Below the pieces are notes generated by a model, which had not been told where the DNA came from, did not search any database, and worked only from the letters and a program-made list of their open reading frames with translations. Position numbers and translations under genes: made by a program. Of a stretch of DNA of 21,888 nucleotides, positions 1 to 6,727 are shown in pieces (position 1 is the stretch's first letter; every line of letters starts with the position of its first letter). The stretch is from Oscillospiraceae bacterium (lineage in GTDB: Bacteria > Bacillota > Clostridia > Oscillospirales > Oscillospiraceae), in NCBI GenBank assembly GCA_020866945.1, contig JAJBVW010000066.1:1-21888 (forward strand). Reading direction: 5' to 3'.

Positions 1-61
1 TATACAGGTAAATCCACGTTTCTACAAATCGGAGGTCATTACATATTGTCTAAGTAAGTCA

Positions 62-70
62 TGCTATTCT
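62..70 (+). promoter_or_regulatory. Possible extended -10 promoter for the DUF4342 operon
   Basis: TGC-TATTCT matches an extended -10 element about 30 bases before the GTG start at 101. No convincing -35 lies 16-18 bases upstream, so this is weak. The first 60 bases hold no gene that I can support. Confidence 0.25.
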
Positions 71-100
71 TTCATCAGATCAAAAAAGGAGGTCGTCCAA

Positions 101-649
101 GTGGAACGATATGAAATGGCGGAGCTGCTGGCGAAGAAGGCCGGCGTCTCCTTAGAGGAAGCGAAAAACGCCCTGGAGCGGAACGGCTGGGATATGCTGG
201 ACGCCATGATAGAGCTGGAACGGGCCAGAAACAAGACCCGCGCCGTGGACGTAGACCCCGCCTCCGGCCCGGAATGGGACAAGCAGCAGCCCCCCCGGCC
301 TGTGAAAAACGTCAGCCAGAAGGAGCCGTTTTTCACCAACGGCTTCCGGGTCATCTGGGATTACATCAAGCGCCTGGGGAAGATGAGCGTGGCAAACGAT
401 TTTGTGGCCATCCGCCGCGGCAAGCAGCTTTTCCGGGTGCCGGTGCTGGTACTCCTGATTTTGGCCGTGCGCGTCTTCTGGTTCACCATCCCCGCGCTGG
501 TCATCGGTCTGTTCTGCGGCGTGACCTATCGCTTTGAGGGCAAGGAGCTGGGGAAGGAGGCCGTGAACAAGGCCATGGAGAACGTCAGCGAGGTGGCCGA
601 GGACATTAAGGAGGCCTTTCGCCAGGACGGACACGACAGCCAGGAGTGA
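101..649 (+). CDS. DUF4342 family protein: UBA-like domain plus membrane segment
   Basis: 182 residues, with a GTG start chosen because AAGGAGG (86-92) precedes it at a good distance. Residues about 5-42 read as a UBA/CUE-type three-helix domain (AKKAGVSLEEAKNALE, then NGWDMLDAMIELE), the kind also found at the N terminus of EF-Ts. A charged, Pro-rich linker follows (about 45-80). Residues about 107-145 hold a hydrophobic stretch (FRVPVLVLLILAV, then IPALVIGLFCG) ending in VTYRFEG. The tail 148-182 is charged and helical. This order matches the DUF4342 family as I know it; no biochemical role is established. It heads an operon with a small paralogue and a two-component system, so a role in signalling or membrane sensing is an inference from context only. 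Confidence 0.75.
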   Translation: MERYEMAELLAKKAGVSLEEAKNALERNGWDMLDAMIELERARNKTRAVDVDPASGPEWDKQQPPRPVKNVSQKEPFFTNGFRVIWDYIKRLGKMSVANDFVAIRRGKQLFRVPVLVLLILAVRVFWFTIPALVIGLFCGVTYRFEGKELGKEAVNKAMENVSEVAEDIKEAFRQDGHDSQE

Positions 650-653
650 GTCC

Positions 654-842
654 ATGGAGACCATCAAAAGACTACTCCGCCGGAGCATAGAGCGGCAGTT
701 TGTGGTATACCGGCGGGAGCGGCAGGTGCTGTCCATGCCGGTTCTGGCCCTGGTGGTGCTGGCCATATGCGCCCTATGGGCCACCGTGCTGGCCGGTATC
801 ATCGGCCTCTGCTGCGGCTGCACCTACCGCTTTGAGGGATAA
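654..842 (+). CDS. Small membrane protein, paralogue of the DUF4342 membrane half
   Basis: 62 residues, starting 4 bases after the stop of the preceding gene, with GGAG (643-646) as likely ribosome binding site. Residues about 20-62 repeat the C-terminal module of its neighbour: a basic RRERQ, then MPVLALVVLAI, then LAGIIGLCCG, then CTYRFEG, against RRGKQLFRVPVLVLLIL, IGLFCG and VTYRFEG next door. It therefore looks like a partial duplication without the UBA domain. It probably sits in the membrane, perhaps paired with its neighbour (inference). It is short, but the duplication and spacing argue for a real gene. Confidence 0.7.
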   Translation: METIKRLLRRSIERQFVVYRRERQVLSMPVLALVVLAICALWATVLAGIIGLCCGCTYRFEG

Positions 843-849
843 ACAATAA

Positions 850-877
850 GGGGCTGTATCCGAACCGATACAGCCCC
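850..877 (+). terminator. Stem-loop between the membrane pair and the response regulator
   Basis: GGGGCTGTATC pairs perfectly with GATACAGCCCC (11 bp, 6-base loop CGAACC). No T-run follows on the plus strand, so it may be a weak attenuator or an mRNA processing/stability element rather than a full terminator. It lies just before the ribosome binding site of the response regulator. Confidence 0.4.
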
Positions 878-900
878 TGCGCGTACAGAGGAGAGAAAAT

Positions 901-1593
901 ATGGCGGGAAAAATCCTTATCGTGGAGGACGAGGAAAAAATCGCCCGGTTCCTGGAGCTGGAGCTACAGCACGAGGGCTACCGGGTGGACAAAGCCTTTG
1001 ATGGCCGGACGGGCCTGGAAAAAGCCCAGAACGGGCATTATGACCTGATGCTCCTGGACGTAATGCTGCCGGGGCTGAATGGGCTGGAGGTGCTGCGCCG
1101 CCTGCGGAGCGATTCAGATCTGCCTGTCATCCTGCTGACGGCGCGGGACTCCGTTATGGACAAGGTCAGCGGCCTGGACATGGGGGCCAACGACTATATC
1201 ACCAAGCCCTTTTCCATCGAGGAGCTGCTGGCCCGCCTCCGGGCGGTGTTCCGCCTGGAGGCCAGGGCCGCCGGGCAGAAGCCGCCGGAAGCCCTCACCT
1301 GCGGGGCGCTGACCCTGGATCCCGCCCGCCATACCGGGCTGTATGGGACGGAGCTGGTGAATCTGTCATTCACGCAGTTACTCCGGCTGCAAACCATGAG
1401 TGAGAGTCTGGGCAGCGTTCTCAGCCGGGACGTGCTGATGGAAAAGGTCTGGGGCTACGACTATATGGGGGAGACCAACGTGGTGGACGTTTACATCCGC
1501 TATCTCCGCCAGAAGATAGACGACGCCTTTGGGGTAAAGCTGATCCACACCGTCCGGGGGGTCGGCTACGTTTTGAAGGACAAGGAGCCATGA
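901..1593 (+). CDS. OmpR/PhoB-family response regulator
   Basis: 230 residues, a normal family length. The receiver domain (1-115) has the acidic pocket E9-D10-E11, the phosphoacceptor D53 in LLDVMLPG, T80 and the switch lysine K102 in YITKPF. The winged-helix DNA-binding domain covers about 133-228 and ends in the typical VYIRYLRQKID, then VRGVGYVL. It should bind promoter DNA once phosphorylated by the kinase encoded next. A GAGGAG-like ribosome binding site lies at 889-894. The stop overlaps the kinase start (ATGA), so the two are translationally coupled. The signal and target genes cannot be read from the sequence. Confidence 0.93.
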   Translation: MAGKILIVEDEEKIARFLELELQHEGYRVDKAFDGRTGLEKAQNGHYDLMLLDVMLPGLNGLEVLRRLRSDSDLPVILLTARDSVMDKVSGLDMGANDYITKPFSIEELLARLRAVFRLEARAAGQKPPEALTCGALTLDPARHTGLYGTELVNLSFTQLLRLQTMSESLGSVLSRDVLMEKVWGYDYMGETNVVDVYIRYLRQKIDDAFGVKLIHTVRGVGYVLKDKEP

Positions 1594-3059
1594 GGGCCGC
1601 CAGAGAGGCGCGGGCCAAGGCGAAGGCGGAGCGGGCGGCCAAGCATCAAAAGCGGCAGCGGCGGGAGGCCCATCGAAGCGGTGGCCGCACGAACTCCATT
1701 GCCCGGCGCATTGCCTGGAGTTTGCAATGGAAAAAGCTGTGGGCTATCCTGTGGCAGTCCCTTGTTATCGGGGCCGTGGCGGTTGCGGTCTGGTGCGCCG
1801 CCCTGGAGGTGGGTACCCTGGATCATTTGGCCAGGGGCTACCGTTATTTTGAGTTGGGGTCGGTCAGCCTTGGTGTTGCCGCCAATGATGAAACAATCTA
1901 TGATTATCAGTCCGACAGTCCCTGGGCGACGCAGCCCTTCTGGACGTGCGTGAAGGCCCAGCTTCAGGGGGAAGATATATTCTCGGACATCATTGTGTAT
2001 AGCTTTGGCGACCAGGATTTTTCTGCCGCTGACACCGAGGAGCGGGATGCGGCCCTGAACCATACGGTGAACATGGGTGGGTTCTTCTTCTGGCTGTGCT
2101 TTGCCCTGGGGGCGGAAATGCTGCTGCGCCTGGTGATATGGCTGCTGTCTGCCCCCGGTGCCACCCGGCGGATTCGGAAATACCTGCGCCCCATCGACGA
2201 CATTGCCCAGGTGACGGAGAGCATTTCCGCCTCCGGCTTCGATGTGAGCAAATTCCAGTCCTTAGAGGAGGCCATCGACCACCTGAACGGCACCTCCCCG
2301 GACGAGCAGCTCCACATCGGGGACGACGACCTGGCCGGGCTGGAGACGGCGGTGAATAACCTCCTCGCCCGTATGCGAACCGGCTACCGCCAGCAGGTGC
2401 GGTTTGTGGACGACGCCAGCCATGAGCTTCGCACTCCCATCGCCGTGATACAGGGCTACGCCGATATGCTGGACCGCTGGGGCAAAACCGACCCCCAGGT
2501 GCTGGAGGAGAGCATTGCCGCCATCAGAACCGAGACGGAGCGGATGAAGCGCCTGGTGGAGCAGCTATTGTTTCTGGCCCGGGGGGATTCGGGCCGCCAG
2601 GAGCTGACCATGAAGGAGCTTGACCTGGCCGCCCTGGCTGGGGAGGTCTGGAAGGAATACCAGATGATCGATCCGGCTCATGAATACGCCCTGAAAGCGG
2701 AAGGCCCCCTCCCCGTTTCCGGGGACGAGGCCATGCTCAAGCAGGCGGTGCGTATCCTGACGGACAACGCCGCGAAATATTCTCCTGCCGGAAGTCCCAT
2801 CACCATCAGCGCGTTCCGGGACGGGGAGGGCCGTCCCTGCGTCCAGGTGCAGGATAACGGCGTGGGCATTGCCCCGGAGGACGTACCCCGGATTTTCGAC
2901 CGCTTCTTCCGGGCCGACGCCGCCCGCACCGGCGCCACCGGCGGCAGCGGCCTGGGCCTGTCCATCGCCAAATGGATCATAGCCAAGCACGGCGGCCACT
3001 TCCAGGTTACGTCCTATGAAGGAATAGGCACCAGGATTACAATTATGCTTCGGAAATGA
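1590..3059 (+). CDS. Two-component sensor histidine kinase
   Basis: 489 residues. The cytoplasmic N terminus (1-49) is unusually basic (Arg/Lys/Ala-rich). TM1 is about 50-72, an extracytoplasmic loop of about 90 residues follows (73-162), and TM2 is about 163-188. A HAMP-like linker runs to about 265. The dimerisation/phosphoacceptor motif is DDASHELRTPIAVI with H278. The ATP-binding domain shows the N box (N393 in TDNAAKYS), the G1 box (QDNGVGI, D422) and the G2 box (GGSGLGLS, 451-458). It should phosphorylate D53 of the regulator that overlaps it by 4 bases. The extracytoplasmic loop matches no sensor domain I recognise. The gene converges on the toxin gene with a 6-base gap and no visible terminator. 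Confidence 0.93.
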   Translation: MRAAREARAKAKAERAAKHQKRQRREAHRSGGRTNSIARRIAWSLQWKKLWAILWQSLVIGAVAVAVWCAALEVGTLDHLARGYRYFELGSVSLGVAANDETIYDYQSDSPWATQPFWTCVKAQLQGEDIFSDIIVYSFGDQDFSAADTEERDAALNHTVNMGGFFFWLCFALGAEMLLRLVIWLLSAPGATRRIRKYLRPIDDIAQVTESISASGFDVSKFQSLEEAIDHLNGTSPDEQLHIGDDDLAGLETAVNNLLARMRTGYRQQVRFVDDASHELRTPIAVIQGYADMLDRWGKTDPQVLEESIAAIRTETERMKRLVEQLLFLARGDSGRQELTMKELDLAALAGEVWKEYQMIDPAHEYALKAEGPLPVSGDEAMLKQAVRILTDNAAKYSPAGSPITISAFRDGEGRPCVQVQDNGVGIAPEDVPRIFDRFFRADAARTGATGGSGLGLSIAKWIIAKHGGHFQVTSYEGIGTRITIMLRK

Positions 3060-3065
3060 GGAAAA

Positions 3066-3377
3066 CTATTTCATCAGCTTTCCGTAGTCTCTGCGCCCGT
3101 AAATCACACGGGCGACGGTGACGGTTTGGCTTGATTCATCCGTCCAGTACAGCATGATATAATTTCCGACTACAGCTTTGCGGTAATCATGCCGAAGGGG
3201 CCGTATAGGATGATAGATGGGATTTGCGTAAGGAAATTCTGCGATACGCTCACCGGCCTCCGTAAGCTGCGTAATCATACGATCCGCCCCGGCGCGGTTG
3301 TGCAACTCATGGCTGATATAGGTGATGATCTCCGCCATGTCCCGTCTGGCAAGAGGCAGATACTCAAGCTTATACAC
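3066..3377 (-). CDS. RelE/ParE-family toxin
   Basis: 103 residues. It opens with YKLEYLPLARRDMAEIITYI, the N-terminal beta strand and helix typical of ParE/RelE-fold toxins, and has the usual helix with HNRAGADRM. The C terminus reads VTVARVIYGRRDY, matching the family's final strand (V.RV.HGRRD-type). Family members either poison DNA gyrase (ParE) or cleave ribosome-bound mRNA (RelE); motifs here do not decide which, though the RVIYGRRDY ending is ParE-like. The start lies inside the last 8 bases of the antitoxin gene, so translation is coupled and the pair shares one promoter. Confidence 0.88.
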   Translation of the reverse strand: MYKLEYLPLARRDMAEIITYISHELHNRAGADRMITQLTEAGERIAEFPYANPIYHPIRPLRHDYRKAVVGNYIMLYWTDESSQTVTVARVIYGRRDYGKLMK

Positions 3378-3639
3378 CCTCCGCTGCCTCCCGCATGGCT
3401 TTCAGCACGTCCTTGGAGGAGAAGCGTTCCTGGGTTTCCTCTGCCTCTCGCTCTGCGGCCTGGAGCTTGGCGTATATCTCGCTGTCAAGCTGGAGGCTTT
3501 CATAGGCCTCCATGCTCAAAACGACCATGTCGCCATAGCCATTTTTTGTCAGAAAAACCGGCTGCTTGGTTTCATGGACAGTATGGGAGATTTCAGCAAA
3601 ATTATTTCGCAGGTCGGAAACAGGACGAATCATATTCAT
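3370..3639 (-). CDS. Phd/YefM-family antitoxin
   Basis: 89 residues. The N-terminal half (MIRPVSDLRNNFAEI, then QPVFLTKNGYGDMVVLSMEAY) is the Phd/YefM DNA-binding fold with its conserved 'PV.LTKNG.G' strand. The C-terminal part, about 55-89, is acidic and helical and would wrap the toxin. GGAGG at 3647-3651 sits 7 bases before the ATG. Such antitoxins repress their own operon, usually better when bound to toxin; the palindrome at 3657-3678 just downstream of the -10 is the obvious target. Confidence 0.9.
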   Translation of the reverse strand: MNMIRPVSDLRNNFAEISHTVHETKQPVFLTKNGYGDMVVLSMEAYESLQLDSEIYAKLQAAEREAEETQERFSSKDVLKAMREAAEGV

Positions 3640-3656
3640 AGGCTTACCTCCATGAA

Positions 3657-3678
3657 AATTAGCATAATTATGATAATT
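3657..3678. promoter_or_regulatory. Palindromic operator of the toxin-antitoxin operon
   Basis: A perfect CATAATTATG core (3663-3672) is extended by AATTA/TAATT arms to a 22-base imperfect palindrome with one mismatched pair. It covers the expected transcription start between the -10 and the antitoxin ribosome binding site. That is the right place for autorepression by a Phd/YefM antitoxin. Confidence 0.65.
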
Positions 3679-3680
3679 CT

Positions 3681-3709
3681 ATTATATGCACCTTGCGCGG
3701 AGATGTCAA
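3681..3709 (-). promoter_or_regulatory. Consensus sigma-A promoter of the toxin-antitoxin operon
   Basis: Read on the minus strand, TTGACA (3709-3704) and TATAAT (3686-3681) are separated by exactly 17 bases, with no departure from consensus in either hexamer. A promoter this strong implies that autorepression matters. Confidence 0.85.
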
Positions 3710-3772
3710 GGATAAGGTGTGCAGCTTAATTTGGTTAATATTACGTCGTGTTTCGTTTGGCGGAAAGATCCC

Positions 3773-5170
3773 TCACCCCTCGCCAACCGGAGCGTCCTCT
3801 TTGGGAAGATTTTTGAACAGGCGGAGCATGAACCAGATGGAGGGGAGAAGGGCCAGAACGTAGGCGAGGGGCTGGGCCTCCTGGATGCCGGCAAGGCCCC
3901 GGAGGCGGACGAGAATCAAAAGCAGGGGGATGAACAGCAGCCCGCCCCGAAGGGAGGACAGGATGGCCGCGCCTCCCTTGTGGCCGGTGCTTTGGTAGAG
4001 CATTTCCGTTACCATGCAAATGGGCAGGAAAAGCTGGGCCACGCAGTAAAGCCGCAGGGCGCGGGTGCCGATGGAGATGACCGTGGGGTCATTCCGAAAC
4101 AGGCCGATAAGCCCGCCGGAGAAGAGCAGCACCACCACGGCGGCCACGGCCATCAGCCCCTCCGATAAGGCCACGGTGAACCAGAAGGCCCGGCGCACCC
4201 GGCCATATTTTCCCGCTCCGTAGTTGAAGCCGCAGATGGGCTGGAACCCCTGACCCACCCCCAGGGCGATAGAGAAAACGAAAAATCCAATGCGGGAGAC
4301 AATGCTCATGGCGGCGACGGCCTCGTCCCCATAGGCCCCGGCGCAGTCGTTCAGTAGGATGGTGGCCAGGCTGTTCAGCCCTTGGCGCAGAAGGCTGGGA
4401 AAGCCGGTGGTTAATATGTCCAGTACAAGCCGCCCCTTCAGCGCCACCGCCCGTAGGGAAATACGGGTGGAGGTCTTGCCGCGTAGGAACATACTCAGCA
4501 GGACGAAAAAGCTGATGATCTGGCTCAGAGCTGTGGAAAGCCCTGCCCCGGCGATGCCCATGTCCAGGACGAACATAAAAATAGGGTCGCCAACGATATT
4601 TAATATCGCACCGGTCAAAAGGCCCGCCATGCCCAGAGAGGCCTTGCCCTCATAGCGGAGGATGTTGTTCATCACGAACACGGCGGTCATAAACGGGGTG
4701 GCCAGAAGGATATAGGAAATATAGGTCTTGGCGTAGGGGGCCGCCGTCTCCGTGCTGCCCAGAAGCATGACCAGGGGGTCAAGAAACAGGAAGCATCCCA
4801 CAGCCAGCAAAAGCCCGGCCCCTAGAGCGAGAAAGAAACCAGTGGAGGCGGTTGTCACCGCGTCCGCCCTGTCCCGGCGGCCCAGCTCCCGGGAGATGAG
4901 ACTGCCGGAGCCTTGGCCAATCATGAAGCCAATAGCCTGGATGATGGACATGAACCCGAACACCACCCCCACCGCCGCGCTGGCGCTGTTGCCAAGCTGT
5001 CCCACAAAGGCGGTGTCTACCAGGTTATAGATGTTTGTGACCATCATGCTGACAATGGTGGGAATGGACATCCGCACCACCAGCGAGGGGATGGAGGACT
5101 GCGTCATCCGTTCATATTGGGCGCGCTCCCGAGCCTCTCCTGTTGCCGGTGTGTTTTCCTTCTTTTTCAT
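3773..5170 (-). CDS. MATE-family multidrug/Na+ efflux transporter
   Basis: 465 residues, a normal MATE length, with about 12 hydrophobic segments. The family pattern is clear: PTIVSMMVTNIYNLVDTAFV in TM1-2, then IGQGSGSLISRELGRRD near residue 90, an internal repeat with FPSLLRQGLN, and GVGQGFQPICGFNYGAGKY near residue 310. It should export cationic drugs or metabolites in exchange for Na+ or H+. The start is supported by AGGAGA (5182-5187), 11 bases upstream. It lies downstream of udk-tdk on the same strand, but a stem-loop (5219-5244) separates them, so it probably has some independent expression. The substrate is unknown. The 130 bases between its stop and the toxin-antitoxin promoter show no clear terminator. 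Confidence 0.93.
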   Translation of the reverse strand: MKKKENTPATGEARERAQYERMTQSSIPSLVVRMSIPTIVSMMVTNIYNLVDTAFVGQLGNSASAAVGVVFGFMSIIQAIGFMIGQGSGSLISRELGRRDRADAVTTASTGFFLALGAGLLLAVGCFLFLDPLVMLLGSTETAAPYAKTYISYILLATPFMTAVFVMNNILRYEGKASLGMAGLLTGAILNIVGDPIFMFVLDMGIAGAGLSTALSQIISFFVLLSMFLRGKTSTRISLRAVALKGRLVLDILTTGFPSLLRQGLNSLATILLNDCAGAYGDEAVAAMSIVSRIGFFVFSIALGVGQGFQPICGFNYGAGKYGRVRRAFWFTVALSEGLMAVAAVVVLLFSGGLIGLFRNDPTVISIGTRALRLYCVAQLFLPICMVTEMLYQSTGHKGGAAILSSLRGGLLFIPLLLILVRLRGLAGIQEAQPLAYVLALLPSIWFMLRLFKNLPKEDAPVGEG

Positions 5171-5218
5171 TTTTAATGCCGTCTCCTGTCTTCTGCGCTG
5201 TAAAGCGCCGTATATGAA

Positions 5219-5244
5219 AGGGCCGTGTCCTTCGACGCGGCCCT
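5219..5244 (-). terminator. Terminator-like stem-loop after tdk
   Basis: On the minus strand AGGGCCGCGTC, loop GAAG, GACACGGCCCT form an 11-bp stem with one G-T pair and a 4-base loop. A short T-rich stretch (TTCATAT) follows. It lies 22 bases beyond the tdk stop and before the MATE gene. Confidence 0.6.
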
Positions 5245-5266
5245 GAAAGTTTCGGGTGCTTGCGGG

Positions 5267-5851
5267 TTACTGTTCCTGTGCCTGCTCCTGTATCTTGCGC
5301 GTCCAGCACTGGTGACACATGGCGGTGTAGCTCTCGTTGCCGCCCAGCATGACCTGCTGGCCCTCCGTGAGGATGCGGCCGTTTTCGTCCAGGCGGGCGT
5401 TCACAACTGCCTTCCGTCCGCAGGTGCAGATGGTCTTGATTTCCGTGATGGAATCGGCCACCTCCATCAGCCGCCGGGCGCCGGGGAACAGATGGGTGAG
5501 AAAATCCGTCCGCAGGCCGAAGCAGAGCACCGGCACGTCCGCCTGATCGACTATTTCCCGGAGCTGGTCGATCTGAGCCGGGGTGAAGAACTGGGCCTCG
5601 TCCGCGATGATCACGTCGCACCATCCGGCGGCCTGATATAGGTCGCCCAGGTTGTCCTCCGGGGCGATCACGTCCCCCTGACATTCCAGGCCGATGCGGG
5701 AACGGATGATGTCTGCCCCGTCTCTGGTGTCTGTGGCGGGCTTTATGAGCCAGCAGCGCATACCCTGCTCTTCATAGTTGAATTTTGTGATAAGGGCCTG
5801 GGCGGATTTGGATGAGCCCATCGCCCCATATTTAAAGTATAGCTTAGCCAT
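5267..5851 (-). CDS. tdk: Thymidine kinase (type II)
   Basis: 194 residues. It phosphorylates thymidine and deoxyuridine with ATP in the cytoplasm. The P-loop is GAMGSSKS (9-16), the Walker B/catalytic stretch is DEAQF (84-88, with E85 as expected base), and the lasso region has LRTDFLTHLFPGARRLMEVAD. Zinc ligands are C142 and C144 (CTCGRKA) and C179 and C182 (CHQC). The ATG at 5851 is chosen because GGAGG (5861-5865) precedes it by 9 bases and it gives the family N terminus MAKLYFKYGAMGS; a further in-frame upstream extension would lie inside udk. It overlaps the udk end by 8 bases, so the two are coupled. Confidence 0.95.
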   Translation of the reverse strand: MAKLYFKYGAMGSSKSAQALITKFNYEEQGMRCWLIKPATDTRDGADIIRSRIGLECQGDVIAPEDNLGDLYQAAGWCDVIIADEAQFFTPAQIDQLREIVDQADVPVLCFGLRTDFLTHLFPGARRLMEVADSITEIKTICTCGRKAVVNARLDENGRILTEGQQVMLGGNESYTAMCHQCWTRKIQEQAQEQ

Positions 5852-6476
5852 TTTGTTTTTCCTCCTCCAGATGTGCCCGTATGCGTTCGATGAGCAGGGC
5901 CATGGCCACCTCGTTGTGTCCGCCCTCCGGGATGATGATGTCCGCCTGGCGGCGGGACGGCTCCACATATTGCTCGTGCATGGGCTTGACGGTGGTCAGA
6001 TATTGGTTTACCACGGATTCCAGGCTCCGGCCCCTGTCTCGCACGTCCCGGACGATGCGCCGCAGGATGCGCACGTCTGCGTCCGCGTCCACAAACACCT
6101 TGATGTCCAGCATATCGCACAGGGCGGGACTCTGCAAAATCAGGATGCCCTCCACCAGCACCACGGGGGCGGGCTGGATCAGTTGGGTCTGGGCCGCCCG
6201 GTTGTGGACGGCGTAGTCGTACACCGGGCAGGCCACCGCCCGCCCCTGGCGCAGAAGGGCCAGATGCTCCGCTAAAAGCTCCGTGTCAAAGGCGTCCGGC
6301 TGGTCATAGTTGAGTCTGGCCCGTTCCTCCAGCGTCAGGCTGTCGTGGGCCTTATAGTAGTTGTCGTGGTACAGGGTGCATATATCGTTCCCGAACCGCC
6401 GCTGAAGGCGGCGGGTGATGGTGGTCTTGCCGCTGCCGGTTCCTCCGGCGATGCCGATGGTCAGTACATTTCCCAT
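5844..6476 (-). CDS. udk: Uridine kinase
   Basis: 210 residues, the usual length. It makes UMP and CMP from uridine and cytidine. Walker A is GGTGSGKTT (11-19). The nucleoside-binding stretch has YHDNYYK (36-42) and NYDQPDAFD (56-64), and PVYDY follows near residue 84. The lid is RDVRDRGRS. The ATG at 6476 is preferred over the GTG 9 bases upstream because that GTG overlaps the AGGAGG (6485-6490), which sits at normal distance from the ATG. First gene of the udk-tdk pair, transcribed away from the nucleoside-type ABC importer. Confidence 0.95.
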   Translation of the reverse strand: MGNVLTIGIAGGTGSGKTTITRRLQRRFGNDICTLYHDNYYKAHDSLTLEERARLNYDQPDAFDTELLAEHLALLRQGRAVACPVYDYAVHNRAAQTQLIQPAPVVLVEGILILQSPALCDMLDIKVFVDADADVRILRRIVRDVRDRGRSLESVVNQYLTTVKPMHEQYVEPSRRQADIIIPEGGHNEVAMALLIERIRAHLEEEKQNG

Positions 6477-6510
6477 GCCGCGCACCTCCTGCGTTCGCTT
6501 CTATGTTAGG

Positions 6511-6539
6511 ATTATAGCACGATTTGGGGCTTCCTGCAA
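6511..6539 (-). promoter_or_regulatory. Promoter of udk-tdk
   Basis: On the minus strand TTGCAG (6539-6534), a 17-base spacer and TATAAT (6516-6511) preceded by TGC (extended -10). The predicted leader before the udk ribosome binding site is only about 20 bases. Confidence 0.75.
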
Positions 6540-6635
6540 GGATGACCGGGGAAAAGGGGAATGGGGTATGGGCAAATTTTAAAAAATGCTTCAAAAAATC
6601 GTGAAATTTTTGTTTCCAGTTTATCAGGTGAACGC

Positions 6636-6664
6636 TTGAAGTCTGGGTGTGGACATGGTATAAT
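6636..6664 (+). promoter_or_regulatory. Promoter of the BMP lipoprotein gene
   Basis: TTGAAG (6636-6641), a 17-base spacer and TATAAT (6659-6664) with an extended -10 TGG. The leader of about 57 bases contains a small stem (TGTTCGG with CCGAAACA, one bulge, 6671-6690). About 96 bases separate it from the divergent udk promoter hexamers, so a shared regulator is possible, but I see no operator. Confidence 0.75.
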
Positions 6665-6727
6665 TTAAATTGTTCGGACAAACCGAAACATCGGATGAAA
6701 TCAAAATTTATTTTAAGGAGGACAACC

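Noticed and set aside
3189..3729. Plus-strand frames opposite the toxin-antitoxin pair
   Set aside because: Antisense to two recognised genes, with no motif and no ribosome binding site.
5852..5968. In-frame upstream extension of thymidine kinase
   Set aside because: It lies within udk, is Arg/Ser/Trp-rich, and lacks a ribosome binding site; the 5851 start has GGAGG and the family N terminus.
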